Shown: one piece after another, positions 53,701-64,000 of the stretch | Layout: each line of letters starts with the position of its first letter | Position numbering within the stretch: the first letter of the stretch is position 1 | From: Lithospermum erythrorhizon | Lineage: Eukaryota; Streptophyta; Magnoliopsida; Boraginales; Boraginaceae | Assembly: GCA_019722365.1 (NCBI GenBank) | Contig: JADFUC010001567.1 | Span: 1 to 64,000, forward strand | Length of the DNA stretch: 64,000 nt | Direction: 5' to 3' | Made by a program: the position numbers and the translations under genes | The notes under the pieces: model-generated | What the model was told of the DNA's origin: nothing | The model's database searches: none | What the model saw: the letters and a program-made list of their open reading frames with translations, nothing else

Positions 53701-55099
53701 TGATCCACTGAAATCAAACCGGCCAATCGGAAAGCCAGTATTTGAGGCTGAGAAAGCACCTCATCTTTTTCGTTTGACGAGAAAATTCCATGAAGAAAAA
53801 GGAGCAAAAAAACACACAAAACTCCTGAGAAAATACATAGAACGCTCTCTGAAATTTCTATGTTAAATCTTTGAAGACACTTGACTTTATGGTGAAAACG
53901 CCTCAGGAGTGGCCATAATAGGAGCTTTGAGAAGTGGGAGTATTGTTGGCCTAAACGCAATAATCCTTCAAGTTTGAAGCAAAATCAGGAGTGAGAATCG
54001 AAAATTCTCAAGAAGCAGCTTAGAATATTCGAGGGATGGCACGTTATTCATAAAACTTGGATGAACAAGCGATAAATTCGGGGTTTGATTCATCAAATTC
54101 GGAATAACCAAGGAATTAAAGCTGAGTGTTGATCCCTTAATTTGTAGTTCTAGGAAATACACTACTAAGACCCTGTGCAGTTATTTAAATTGTCATCGAC
54201 AAGGTTGGAGTGTTGTTCCAGCTTTCATCTTGATCGTCACCCCTATATATGATGACAGCCATGATAGAAGCTAGAAGTAACAGGAAACTCATAGCTTAAA
54301 TCAGTGAGCCAAATCTTAAGTTCACGTGGGTCGTATCTTCAAGTCCATACATGGCAACAAGCGCTGAGGCGTAGTAGAAGCTTGAAGTGGCGAAATACAT
54401 AAGCAAATCCAGAGTGAGGCCAGAGATCTCACTAAGTCCCCAAGTGGTAATTGTTAGTCGCTAGAGGCTCGGGTTCTATTCCAAATCGAGAGTGTCGTAT
54501 CGAGAGCCTTGGAGAAGGCAGGAAGCCACAAAGTCCCGCTCTGAGGTGAAATACCGAAAATCAGAAGCCCACTGAGAGAGGAGATGGCTTATCCAGTACA
54601 AAGTCTCGTCGGTAGTCCGTGAGTACGAGAGAACCAGTCGAAATGCGAGAGACCGAATCAAAGTCCACTAGAGCTTGACAAGGGAATGCTAAAGAGGCCA
54701 TTTCAGAACCAAATATCAGTCAGGACCGGTCTGATGAGAATTGATTGAGGTTCTTGATTGCTGCAGTCTGATATCTCCATAGCGAACTTAATCATGAAAC
54801 AGTTACCTGACAAAGGCATCCCGAATTTGTTATTGGTGCAATGAACAAAGCAGATAAGTTTTGGGCAGCTTCATAAGATGATCTCCTAAGGATAAGAGAG
54901 AGGAATTCCTAAAGCGTTTCTGCACTTTACTTTTTAGTTGCAGCTAACTAGGGAATGAACATAGGAAAATGAAGCGAGATAGATGACAAAGAGATGATTA
55001 AAGTAAACCATTTTTGGTCATTAAGAAATCTACCTAGAATACTGCTTTTATCACAGCAGGCGTGAATTTGATCATTTCTTCACCTTTATGCTTCCCTTC
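50761..55099. other. Large region without recognisable genes
   Basis: 50.8-51.9 kb is AT-rich and empty. 52.0-53.7 kb is less AT-rich and has longer open stretches, such as 52891-53139 (+) and 53453-53695 (+), that read like mutated retroelement coding DNA, but I cannot assign a domain. 53.7-55.1 kb is purine-rich on the plus strand, again without motifs. No tRNA or snRNA is seen. Confidence 0.35.
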
Positions 55100-55938
55100 T
55101 GTCGTCGGCACCACTCGCCTCAGTTAGCCAAGTAGTATGGCTGCCACAAAATATTTGAGTTTGGGGATAAAAGCACACACACGTAAGAGGAATACTTGCA
55201 CTCAAATATTATAATTTTTATCATTCGAAGGAAGGAACTGAGTTTTTGCTTTGCCAGAGAAATTATTGCAATACACTCTCTCTTTGACAATAGCTTGGTT
55301 AAATATAATAATTGATTATATAATAAATACATAGAGACATAAATTAATTCAAATAAGTTTGGCGAATAATAATATCCATAAATATATTTCTGGAAATAAC
55401 TCACAACATCATATTTTATTGTACTCAATAAAATATGACAACTCTATTTTAAAAACGCTTTTTTATTTTATTAACTTTACTACACTTTTTAAAAATGACT
55501 CTTTTACACTCTACAAATGCTTAATGCTATTTGTACTTCACTCTGATGGGATGCTCTTGCTCTGGGATGATCCATCCTATTTATAGTGAAATATTGATGC
55601 TGCAAGCCTAACATTCCAAAAAATAAAACGGTGCATTGCATGCTAGCCAGCCTATATTACTACTCTACTTTGAAATTCATGTCATATAGGTAAAAGCTAC
55701 TCAGGCTCTCTACGTTGTCAGGGCAACAGTATACACACACCCAAATACTGTTTTTATTAGTGAAATGACAATTTTATCCTTAATGAAACTTCCTCAACTA
55801 CTACACTTACAAATAGGGGGGCAAAATAGTCATTTTATCCCCAACTACTACACTATTTGGGTGTGTGTATAACAGTTGAGGTTTAAAAGCTTGTCCTAGC
55901 AAGGCAGCAAATCTTTGACAATGATATTTTATCACTTC
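55100..55938 (-). mobile_element. copia 3' LTR, minus orientation
   Basis: After the copia pol stop the minus strand has AATGAGGAGAAG (polypurine tract) and then TGATAAAATATC, so the LTR begins near 55938. A minus-strand TATA box, TATAAATAGG (about 55574-55583), is followed by a leader and several AATAAA-type signals. The far border is set near 55100 by the loss of LTR-like text and is not exact. Confidence 0.6.
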
Positions 55939-56744
55939 TCCTCATTATCAACTTTCTTCGAGCGTATTACCATCCCAAGTAATTTGCACAAATCTGAAAA
56001 CTTTGTTGCAGGTAAACTCTTTGTAAAGATGTCTGCAACTTGATCATCTGTCTTGACTGGTTTCATCTCGATATCTCCTTGAAGTACCTTCTCCCGTAAG
56101 AAATGATAGTGTACCTCCACATGTTTGGTTCGAGCATGAAACACTGGGTTCTCAGCTAGTCGTACTGCTGATAAGTTGTCACAATGTAATGTGACTCCAT
56201 CTTCAATTGGTTGATTCAAATCTTTCATGAGTTGAGTCAACCAAGCACACTCTTGTGCAGCCATAGCGCCTGCCCTGTACTCTGCCTCTGTGGTTGAAAG
56301 AGAAACTGTAGGTTGTCTCTTACTACACCATGATATAGCTCCTGAGCCAAGATTGAACACATATCCAGTAGTCGAACGACGAGTGTCATGATCTCCTGCA
56401 TAATCAGCATCACAATACCCGTTCACTTTGCACTCTACTCCCTTCTCGTAGAAGAGTCCCCAATCAAGTGTTCCTTTGACATATCTCAGGATACGTCTAA
56501 CTGCTTCAAGATGTGGCTTCCTCGGATTCTGCATGAACCTGCTAACAACGCCAACTGCAAATGCTATATCAGGTCTGGAAAGAGTTAGGTAGATGAGACT
56601 ACCTACTATCTGTCGATACATTGTTGTATTCTCCAAGTCTTTCCCGTCATTAATACACAATTTCAAGTTTGGCTCCATTGGGGAAGAAATCGGCTTACAT
56701 TCTGCTAGCCCAAACTTTTGAAGTATATCTCTCGCATAGCAAAA
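55932..56744 (-). pseudogene. copia pol C-terminus: end of RT plus RNase H, 5'-truncated
   Basis: One unbroken frame of about 270 codons runs to a stop at 55932. It starts in the RT C-terminus ([17 protein letters not shown]) and continues with [20 protein letters not shown] and [16 protein letters not shown]. The RNase H follows, with [58 protein letters not shown], then [14 protein letters not shown], ending in [14 protein letters not shown]. The Asp-Glu-Asp catalytic residues of RNase H are kept. Gag, protease, integrase and most of RT are missing, cut off at about 56745. The intact frame points to a young element. The attached LTR lies downstream. Confidence 0.93.
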
Positions 56745-57712
56745 GTCAGAGTATTCGAACTTTGAATGGATATATTATGTTCTTGATCAAGATATAACCA
56801 TAAGTTAGAGTATTCGAACTACATTCTTGAAATTGAAGGGATTATGGTGAAGGATCTTGAAAGATATAAGCAAAAGTCAGAATATTTGAACTTTGAATGG
56901 TTAAACTACATTATTACAATGGCCTATGGGGGGTAAAATAGTTGTTTAAAGTTGGGACACGAGTGGAAGTGAGCAACAATGAAGAAGGCTGGAAGAATCA
57001 ATTTTACAAATGCAAAATCATCAACCCACCAAAATCAGAAACTCGGAATGATTCCAACAAGAACTTTTATTGGGTCGAGTACAAGACCGTTATTGTGGAA
57101 CAAGACCGTTCCAAACAAGTGATGCTACAATTGTTTACAAGTCTATCTTGTAGATTCCACACGACATGTCAAGTGGAAAGCCTCACACGATATGCAATAT
57201 TGATTAGTTATTAATTCACCTTAATTAACGACCCACCACGATATGAAAACAATTAATTGTTAATTAGTAGTTAGCACTATATAATTGAAATAATATAAAT
57301 TGAAAGTGAGACGTTTAAATGATTTGAGTCCATCCATGGAAGAAGTTTGTATTTCCTTAGCAAATAGCAGTAATAATGGGATGAGATTACACCACATGAT
57401 CTACGACAACCACTCAGTCCCCGTGTATTATCTATTTGAAATGGATATTCAGAGAAAGAGATATAAGTAAAAGTCAGAGTATTCGAACTTTGAATGAATA
57501 TATTATGTTCTTGATCAAGATTCTTAAAGAAATAAAATGAGACTTTATTATTAACCCTAGGAAATAGGAAGAGAGTCTCCTCCTTCACTTTTATAATAGC
57601 TTTAAGATATTCACCTTCATCTCTTCCATTTGAGTCTATAGAAGAAGCTTGTATTTTCTCAGCTAATACTAGTAATAATATGGTAAAATTACCCCACATG
57701 ATCTACCCAAAC
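56745..57712. repeat. Patchwork of duplicated segments
   Basis: A unit beginning GATATAAGCAAAAGTCAGA and continuing ATTCGAACTTTGAATG occurs at about 56740, 56863 and 57462; the first and third also share ATATTATGTTCTTGATCAAG. A second unit with GAAGAAGTTTGTATTTCCTT, then AGTAATAAT and CACATGATCTAC, occurs at 57318-57405 and, changed, at 57633-57705. An Agenet-domain fragment sits between copies. A minus-strand open stretch (57699-57277) spans both units and begins MWGNFTILLLVLAEKIQASS, a hydrophobic start of unknown meaning. Confidence 0.65.
56942..57125 (+). pseudogene. Agenet (plant Tudor-like) domain fragment
   Basis: An open stretch gives FKVGTRVEVSNNEEGWKNQF followed by YKCKIINPPKS and WVEYKTVIVEQDRSK. 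This follows the Agenet pattern: F-x-x-G-x-x-V-E-V-S-x-x-E-E-G, W-Y-x-A-x-I, and V-E-Y-x-T-L. Agenet domains bind methylated histone tails or related ligands in plant chromatin proteins. There is no ATG in a sensible place, no second Agenet copy and no flanking exons, and it lies among repeats. It is probably a stranded exon. Confidence 0.7.
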
Positions 57713-58435
57713 ATTCCCAATCACCTAACGAGGTACTCAAATTGGAGTCAAGAAGGTGATCAAAATATAAAAAACCATGTCGTGTAATCTGGCGACGTAG
57801 GAATTATGTACTCGTTCACACGAAATTTGTTGTGTCTTTAACTTTACCGACAAGTTTAATTACTACCGTCCTTGCGGCAATATGAGTAGTTATCTGCTTG
57901 CGACATTACTGAATCGATGTTGGTACTAAAGTAAAATTAAATACTGCCATTTTGTCGTGACCCGGACACGCGGTGGAAATATATTGTCGTCGGCTTACGC
58001 CCGACACGTGGGGTAAAATCGGAAGCAGGGTGCTACTGCGCTAAAATTGTCTTGCATTTAGTTTTACAGCCCGACACCTTCGAGAAAGAAGCCGTTCGAA
58101 GACTTACGAAGTCGGACTTCGAGAATCTGCTTTTATTTTCGTACGGATGGGCAGGTATACCCGTGGCCTTTCGACCAAAATACCCAATAAAGTATTTAAA
58201 AATATATTCTTTAAAAAAATATATTTATTTTGTTAATTTATCTCTAATGTATTGACTAGTGAGCATGTAATAAGCGTCTAGGCGTCTGGCTCGATACTCG
58301 ATTGAAACTACTCCCATCGAAATCCACTTGAATTCTTACCGAGTTGGACTCCAATACGATTCCTTGCTTATTATACGAAACAAATGGATATAGTTATGCG
58401 ATTGGACAATGTGCCTGCGTCGGGCAGGCACGAGC
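57713..58435. other. Intergenic region upstream of RPC5
   Basis: No gene seen. The part from 57960 to 58100 is more GC-rich, with GCCCGACAC/GACCCGGACACG words. The right end should hold the RPC5 promoter. Confidence 0.35.
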
Positions 58436-58444
58436 TATATATAC
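58436..58444 (+). promoter_or_regulatory. Candidate TATA box of RPC5
   Basis: TATATATAC lies 265 bases before the chosen ATG, preceded by GAGC. This would allow a 5' leader of about 230 bases. No other TATA-like word lies closer in a better position. Confidence 0.35.
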
Positions 58445-58607
58445 ACCGCAGCTGAATAGTGTTGGGTTTGGGAATGAAAATAGTATGCTAGCACTGTTGC
58501 GGTGTAATGAATTAGAAGTTTTTATTTTGGGTTTGTATATAGTATTCGACCAACCCGACTCTAATTCACCTGGATTGAAACCTCCCATTAATTTCCATAT
58601 GCTTCTC

Positions 58608-58615
58608 AAAACCCT
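58608..58615 (+). promoter_or_regulatory. Telo-box-like motif in the RPC5 leader
   Basis: AAACCCTA, followed by CATAAACCCCAAACC. Telo boxes are known near the starts of plant genes for translation and ribosome synthesis, which fits a Pol III subunit. It is one short motif, so chance cannot be excluded. Confidence 0.35.
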
Positions 58616-58700
58616 ACATAAACCCCAAACCTCCCAAAATTCCCAAACCAAACATTTTCCGGCGACCAATTTCCTCCTTCGCGGCGGCGCATCTTCAATA

Positions 58701-61700
58701 ATGGCGGACATGGACCTCGATCTCGACGTTGATCTGAAAAGTCAACGTCCAGCTCGAGCCCCCACCACCAGTCGTTACCTGCCACGTGGCAGCAAACCCC
58801 CTCGCCCAATCAAGAAAGAGAAAATCGAGGTCTCGATGGATGTTGATGTTAAAGAAGAGATCAAAGTTGAAGAGATGAAACCGGAGATTGATGAAGATGT
58901 TGATGATGTTATTAATGAAATTGATGAAGATGTTGATGTTGATGTTGTTGTTAATGAAATTGATGTTTATTTTTCGCCTTCTATTGATGAGAATACCAAG
59001 GTCAGGATTAATTTTATGTTGAGAAAAACATATAATTGGATTATTGATTTATTATTTGTTCGATTTTCGAATTTTGAACTCCAATAGTTTTGTGTATGTT
59101 GAGTAATAGTACTGCTTGAAATCGCGATTTTAATTAATAAATGTAAAAAATACTTTATATTAATAAATGAAAGTAAGAATATTAGCTGACAAAAAAGATT
59201 TTTTTTTACTTCAATGCAATTTTTGTATTGATAAAGTAAACAATCAATTATAATGAAACAATAAGTTTTTTGCTAGATTATTAGTTAAATTGAGACAGAG
59301 GAAGTATTAAAATTAATATTACAAATTTTGATGGCTGAGTTTTTAATATTGAACTCGTGTATTTTTTGTGTATGTTGGGTAATAGTTGGGGGAAATATAT
59401 GAAAAGCTGTTGGCATGATGATTTTGATTCGAGTCAAAATTGTGTGTCAATTAAGGTGGAAAGTTTTCATATAATATTTTTCTAATTCTATTGATGAGAA
59501 TAACAAGGTCAGGATTAATTTTATGTTGAGAAAAAAATGCCATTGGATTATTGATTTATTATTTTTTCGATTACGAATTTTCGATGGTTGAGTTTTTAAT
59601 TTTGAACTCGAATAGTTTTGTGTATTTTGGGTAATAGTTGGGGGAAATATATGAAAAGATTATATTTTAGTCTAAAATTTTGGATTTTGAATTAGATTGT
59701 TATTTTTGAATTTTGAATTTTGAAGAAAAAAAAATCATTAGATTATTATTGTTCAATTTTGAATTTTGATGGTTGGTGTTTTAATCTTGAACTAAACTAT
59801 TTTTGTGTATATTGGGTAATAGTTGGGGGAAAATATATCGAAAGATAATACGGAGTATTTTTAAACTAGTTTACTTCTGACATGATAATTTCGTTTCGAG
59901 TCAAAATTGTGTGGCAATTAAGGTGAAAAGTTTGTTATTTTAGACCATTGAAAATCGACCGGACAATATTTTTGAGATGGTAGTGGTGAAAACGAAATGC
60001 TAGTTGAAATTTTCTGATTAAAAATGTATATTTAAATGAGATTAATTTGCTGTTAAAATTGTGTTTGTTTTATTCATTTGTCGAACCTTAATTTGGGATG
60101 GAGGTAGATGTGTAGAACAAGTATGCGTGCTTTTTACTTTATGAAACATATAGGCTGATTGTAAGGTCTTCATATATTTGTAGCTACATGTGTGGCAATT
60201 TCCATTGCGGCCTATGTGGCGACCATACGAGTTGGAGGAGAGGTGCAAAGAGGTATCAATGTGCTATTATTAATTCTGCTGATGTTGATATGATTATAGT
60301 TTTGAGGAAGATGGTAGCTTTTCAGAAGGGGAAATGGTGAACCAAACTAGGCATTGAGAATGATTTTTTTTATGATTTGTTTACAGGTGAGAGTGAAACC
60401 TGATAGTGGTGAGGTGGAGATTGATTTAACAATAGACGTTGACAGTGACCAGAATTATGATCATAATGCTGATCCTAGAATCAAAATCAACAAGCAGGTT
60501 GGTGTTATAATTTATTGTTCTGTATGCTGTCTGATGTTTAATTATGCCATTTCTAGTTTTTTTTCCAGTGACGAGGGAAGGAACTTTAATGATCTGTTTG
60601 GATTTGAATTTTCGACTTACTAGATATTTGAATAACAAAAGATTGTTATAGTTTATTTATTCACCGTAGTAAGAACTAGTCTAACTTCTAAGAATTAGTA
60701 TAATTTGCAAACAACAGAATAAATGGTAGTAGAAGACTTCATTCTGTTTTTTTATTATTTAAAATTGCATGTCATGTCTATTCTGTTTCCTATTTTTCTT
60801 CATAAGAAATAATCTTGGGCTCATTTCAGAGCAGCACATATTTCTCTTTTGTTCATTCATATGAAAAATGTTCTTTTGAGATCTCTTTCTTTCTTTTCAT
60901 TGGTAGACTCTTTCATCGTCCTGGATACCTCCTGCCCGAACTGTATATGCCATTGGAATCCTCTCTGGAAACAAGGTATGCTCTTCGGAGACATAAAGTC
61001 TACTTTTGCATCCAGTCCACGAAGGCGTTCAATCTATATACGTTGATTCTTAAATTAGATTTTTCTCAAATTGATGTGCATGGTTGGATCGTATAAATCC
61101 AGTATTCCGATAAGATGGAGGGTATATTGTAGATCATATCTCAAATATTTTCCCTACGGTCAAACATCCCTATTTTGTCTTGCAACAGAGAATAACAATA
61201 TGAAATTGATAGATATAGAATTAATATTGAACAGAGTTTCTCTTTTTGTGAGTTGTATGCCTTTTATTTCATGCAATTGTTTGCTTGATGTTTACATATT
61301 ATTAGGTTTTCTGTTGAATAATTTTTTTGAGGGAATGCCCTAACTGCATATGCCTTTTGATATTGATTTTTTGTTGTTGAGGAAATGTAATAAAAATAAT
61401 CATACAAGGCATACTCTTTCAATCTTCCTCCATGCAGCTGCATCTCAACCCTGTTCATGCAGTTGTGCAGCTGCGCCCTTCTTTGGAGCATATAAAACCA
61501 GTAAAACCATTGGAAACTGTTCAGAAGAATGCAGGGAGCACTAAAGGTGAAGGTATTGTTAAAGTTGAAGAACCCAAAAATGAGAGGTTGCCAGGGTCAT
61601 CAGCAAAACAGGTTTCTTTTGACCCTCTTGACTTTCTGGTAGAATGAGAAGAGTATAATAAGTATCAATGGGTTTTCCCGTGTGCGTGCTTTTAAGTAGT

Positions 61701-63454
61701 CTGAGGATTATTAATATATATGCTGGCTCTGTTTGTCATATCAGTATATTAAAATCTCAGTTGACATAGAACACCTGTTTCTTGATTTTGTCTGGAGAGT
61801 GGAGACCTATAGTTGACTAGAAGTTTCAATACTATTCTCAGTTAGTCCATGAAATTGATTAGGTCTGTTGCAGTTTCTGTCAAATGGTGCAATATTTTAT
61901 CACTTGCTTAAGCTTTCCGATTCCTTCTTATGTGCAAATGCAATGCCAAATTTTAGTTACTGAGTTCTGGTTGAGTACTTGAGTGTAAAAATTTGTTGAT
62001 TAATTCTCAAAGTTCAGCTGCTTATGGAAGCATCCATTTTGCATGCTTTATTCCGGTACAATGAGTCTACTAGTATGCTTTTTGTGTTTGTTAATCTTCT
62101 ATCTGCTATATGATAGCCTTCTTCATGTTATTAACTGATTCCTTCTTTAAGTATATAAGCTGAAAATATATGTTTACTTTCTTACAGAGCAAAATGCACA
62201 GAGAATCTACTGAGCAGGCCAAGGATGGTCAGGAGGTACGTGAATATATTCTTCCATTATTCTATAATTCAATCAGTAGGCTAATGTTCAGGAGGTAAGG
62301 CTTTACCATGCGCTTCACCTGTGTGATTTACACTCTGCATAATCGTATCTCAGTCTCAATTATGCATTTATGCCACAGATGGAAATAAATTGTTCCCCTA
62401 CCCGTGTCATAGAAATGGATGGAGTGCTTTTATGTCACGTACTCCAACTCAATTTTATGCTAATTAGGTACATTATAAATGGTACTCGTTTAATTTTTCA
62501 GCTGCGAACTATCAGTTCTTTTCAGGGATATCCACAGATTTATTATTTCAACTATAAACGACAAAATATACACTTTAGCACAACATTAAGCCAAAGTATA
62601 TGATCTTGGCATTTAAAATATTTTTATATAATTAGAGATAAAAATAGCTATTGCTTCTTTTCATTAGCTCATAGCTTTCATGCATTCTAATTTATTACGC
62701 TCCTCACCACTACCACTGCCACTTCCCCGAACATTTTCCTAAACTTTCACGACCACTAATTATTTTAAAGTAATGCTTTTATCTTTAGTTTAGTGTTAGA
62801 ATTAAAATGATGTTTGGTATTTGGTGAAATAATAGAGTCAGGGGGCAATCTGAAAAAGCGTGGATTCATGAAGCGAGTTGAAAATTAAGCGATAGTTGGC
62901 AAACAACTTATTAGCCATAATTTTATGATATATGTTCATGATGACGTGAATTATTTTGGTTCATAAGATGCAATATGTTCGTATAATTTTGGATTTCTTT
63001 TCTTGCCAGTGGTTGCCTTTGCAGTACTATGGTCCTACGAGTCCAATTTCAGCCTCCTGTTTACACAAAATGTTGAAGAAAGAAGACGCTAATATTCCTT
63101 TTTTAATGAGCCCGTACGAATTTAATTGTTCATCTTAGATTTCATCTTCAACTTATTCTCTCCAAATTAACTTTCCACTGTAAAATGTTCGATATTTTTC
63201 ACTAAGCATTAATTTTACCTAAACCATTTGGATTCCAGGCATGATTACATTAATACATTATGCCCAGGCACATCAAATAACAATGTCAAAGACAGAGGCC
63301 CTTCCATCAGGTATCTTTCGATGTTGTTTTCTACACCCCGATACCAAGAAATTAATCCTCCACTTGGATTTTTGGGGTTCTGAATCCCGTGTGGACTTTC
63401 AGGTCTTTGCGTTCTTTACCACTGGATGAACGATTTAAAGTCTGGTTCCGTGAG
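58701..63454 (+). CDS. RNA polymerase III subunit RPC5 (Sin-like), 5' part, 9 exons
   Basis: Exons are 58701-59000, 60184-60252, 60387-60497, 60907-60975, 61438-61611, 62188-62235, 63010-63113, 63239-63310 and 63403-63454. All have GT-AG borders and matching phase, giving 333 codons. RPC5 pairs with RPC4 in the TFIIF-like module of Pol III, which makes tRNA and 5S rRNA in the nucleus. Visible marks: an acidic N-terminus (residues about 40-85), EIDVYFSPSIDENTK, FPLRPMWRPYELEERC (exon 2), VRVKPDSGEVEIDLTIDVDS (exon 3), TLSSSWIPPARTVYAIGILS (exon 4), LHLNPVHAVVQLRPSLEHIK (exon 5), HDYINTLCPGTSNNN (exon 8) and SLPLDERFKVWF (exon 9). The ATG at 58701 (MADMDLDLDVDL) matches the family start; frame also opens upstream to 58344, probably as leader. 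The C-terminal half is not seen. GCCTTTAGATTGTCGAAACT near 63750 may be the next exon but is out of phase and soon meets a stop. Confidence 0.9.
58885..58970 (+). repeat. GAT/GTT-rich coding microsatellite in RPC5 exon 1
   Basis: GATGTTGATGAT and GATGAAGATGTTGATGTT alternate in frame, coding for two INEIDEDV-like and VNEID blocks in the acidic linker before the conserved VYFSPS motif. Length variation here would be tolerated in a disordered acidic linker. Confidence 0.7.
58980..59950 (+). repeat. Tandem duplications in RPC5 intron 1, one carrying the exon 1 end
   Basis: The end of exon 1 and start of intron 1 (58982-59110) recur at 59487-59640, including TATTGATGAGAATAACAAGG and its splice donor, then ATTAATTTTATGTTGAGAAA. 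A second unit, GGGTAATAGTTGGGGGAAA, occurs at about 59378, 59628 and 59814; each is preceded by a GATGGTTGAGTTTTTAAT-type stretch. GAGTCAAAATTGTGTGGCAA also occurs twice (59430 with one change, 59899). The copies differ by a few per cent or more. Confidence 0.8.
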
Positions 63455-64000
63455 GTTTGTGAACTTTCAATTTCTATAGGCTTATATATTTTGTTTTCAA
63501 CCGGGCACAATAGATTTTGGAATCATTATCTATTAACTTTTTAATTAATCTTGTGATTGAAATATATATCCTTGCTGAGATATTATATTGCCTTGATGAA
63601 GATTCTCTCTCATGCTCGGATGATCCTGTAGCCCTTACCATCATTTCTGCAATCAGAGTTTGGTTTAGATTCACATATATTCTCTTCTATACCATGCATG
63701 TACTTTTGAAGTCTGCTCCTCTGGTATGCAGGGGTTTTATATCGAAGGCCTTTAGATTGTCGAAACTTGAAGATATATAATATATTGTACTATAGGCAGT
63801 TTGAAGTAATACTTAAATTGAGAACACATATGGTTGAGCTCAAGGAGATAAACGAGTTTCAATATCTGTTATAGGCTTCAAAGAACTGTTCCCTTTTTAG
63901 CCAGAAATACATTTTGCTCCCAACCCAATCACATCCACCACACCACACACTCAGACACCGATAAAAGAGATTCTAGAATTAAAATAAAAGTTGAACATAT

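Noticed and set aside
58344..58700. Longer RPC5 N-terminus starting at 58344
   Set aside because: The in-frame extension has no family similarity and covers the candidate leader; the family-like start MADMDLDLDVD is at 58701.
42171..63454. Functional cluster of Pol I (RRN3) and Pol III (RPC5) factors
   Set aside because: RRN3 is broken, the genes are on opposite strands and separated by 14 kb of repeats; co-location is probably chance.

Overview
This window is nuclear DNA from a flowering plant, most likely a eudicot. It is AT-rich, has GT-AG spliceosomal introns, and is dominated by decayed LTR retrotransposons (Ty1/copia and Ty3/gypsy), a LINE, hAT and Harbinger-like DNA transposon remnants and Helitron-like repeats. 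I cannot name the species. Two protein-coding genes can be rebuilt exon by exon, and a third gene survives only as a pseudogene. I found no CRISPR array, prokaryotic operon or convincing new defence or metabolic system. The open questions are gene decay, nested repeats and lineage-specific changes in known genes.

Layout. 1-14 kb is nested retrotransposons: an LTR element (1-4118) whose right end cuts a minus-strand copia pol; a plus-strand gypsy pol of Tat type (6.13-7.86 kb) followed by an antisense extra ORF (8.5-10.96 kb); then a long LTR (11.5-14.0 kb). 14-23.5 kb is gene-free: an LTR fragment with a TATA box, three Helitron-like copies, a hAT remnant with a BED zinc finger, an internally deleted copia between inverted LTRs, and a tandem repeat field. 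23.67-31.10 kb (minus) is a complete eight-exon HAK/KUP potassium transporter gene of 707 codons. 32-36 kb holds a copia LTR and a LINE split by a hAT remnant. 36.6-42.1 kb is repeats, including a 224-base poly(A) tract. 42.17-44.52 kb (minus) is the 5' half of an RRN3 (Pol I initiation factor) gene, now a pseudogene. A 1-kb Harbinger-like element lies just upstream of it. 46.3-50.8 kb is a long LTR plus a degenerate AT-rich repeat. 50.8-55.1 kb shows nothing recognisable. 55.1-56.7 kb is the 3' end of a copia element. A lone Agenet-domain fragment lies at 56.9 kb.

58.70 kb to beyond 63.45 kb (plus) is the gene for RNA polymerase III subunit RPC5 (Sin-like family). Nine exons are recognisable; the rest of the gene is missing, decayed or beyond the window edge.

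The genes do not form a pathway. HAK/KUP moves potassium across membranes, RPC5 belongs to Pol III, and RRN3 served Pol I. Finding two RNA-polymerase factor genes about 14 kb apart is probably coincidence, because one is dead. Exon boundaries were set by hand from splice dinucleotides, reading-frame phase and family resemblance; no alignment was run.
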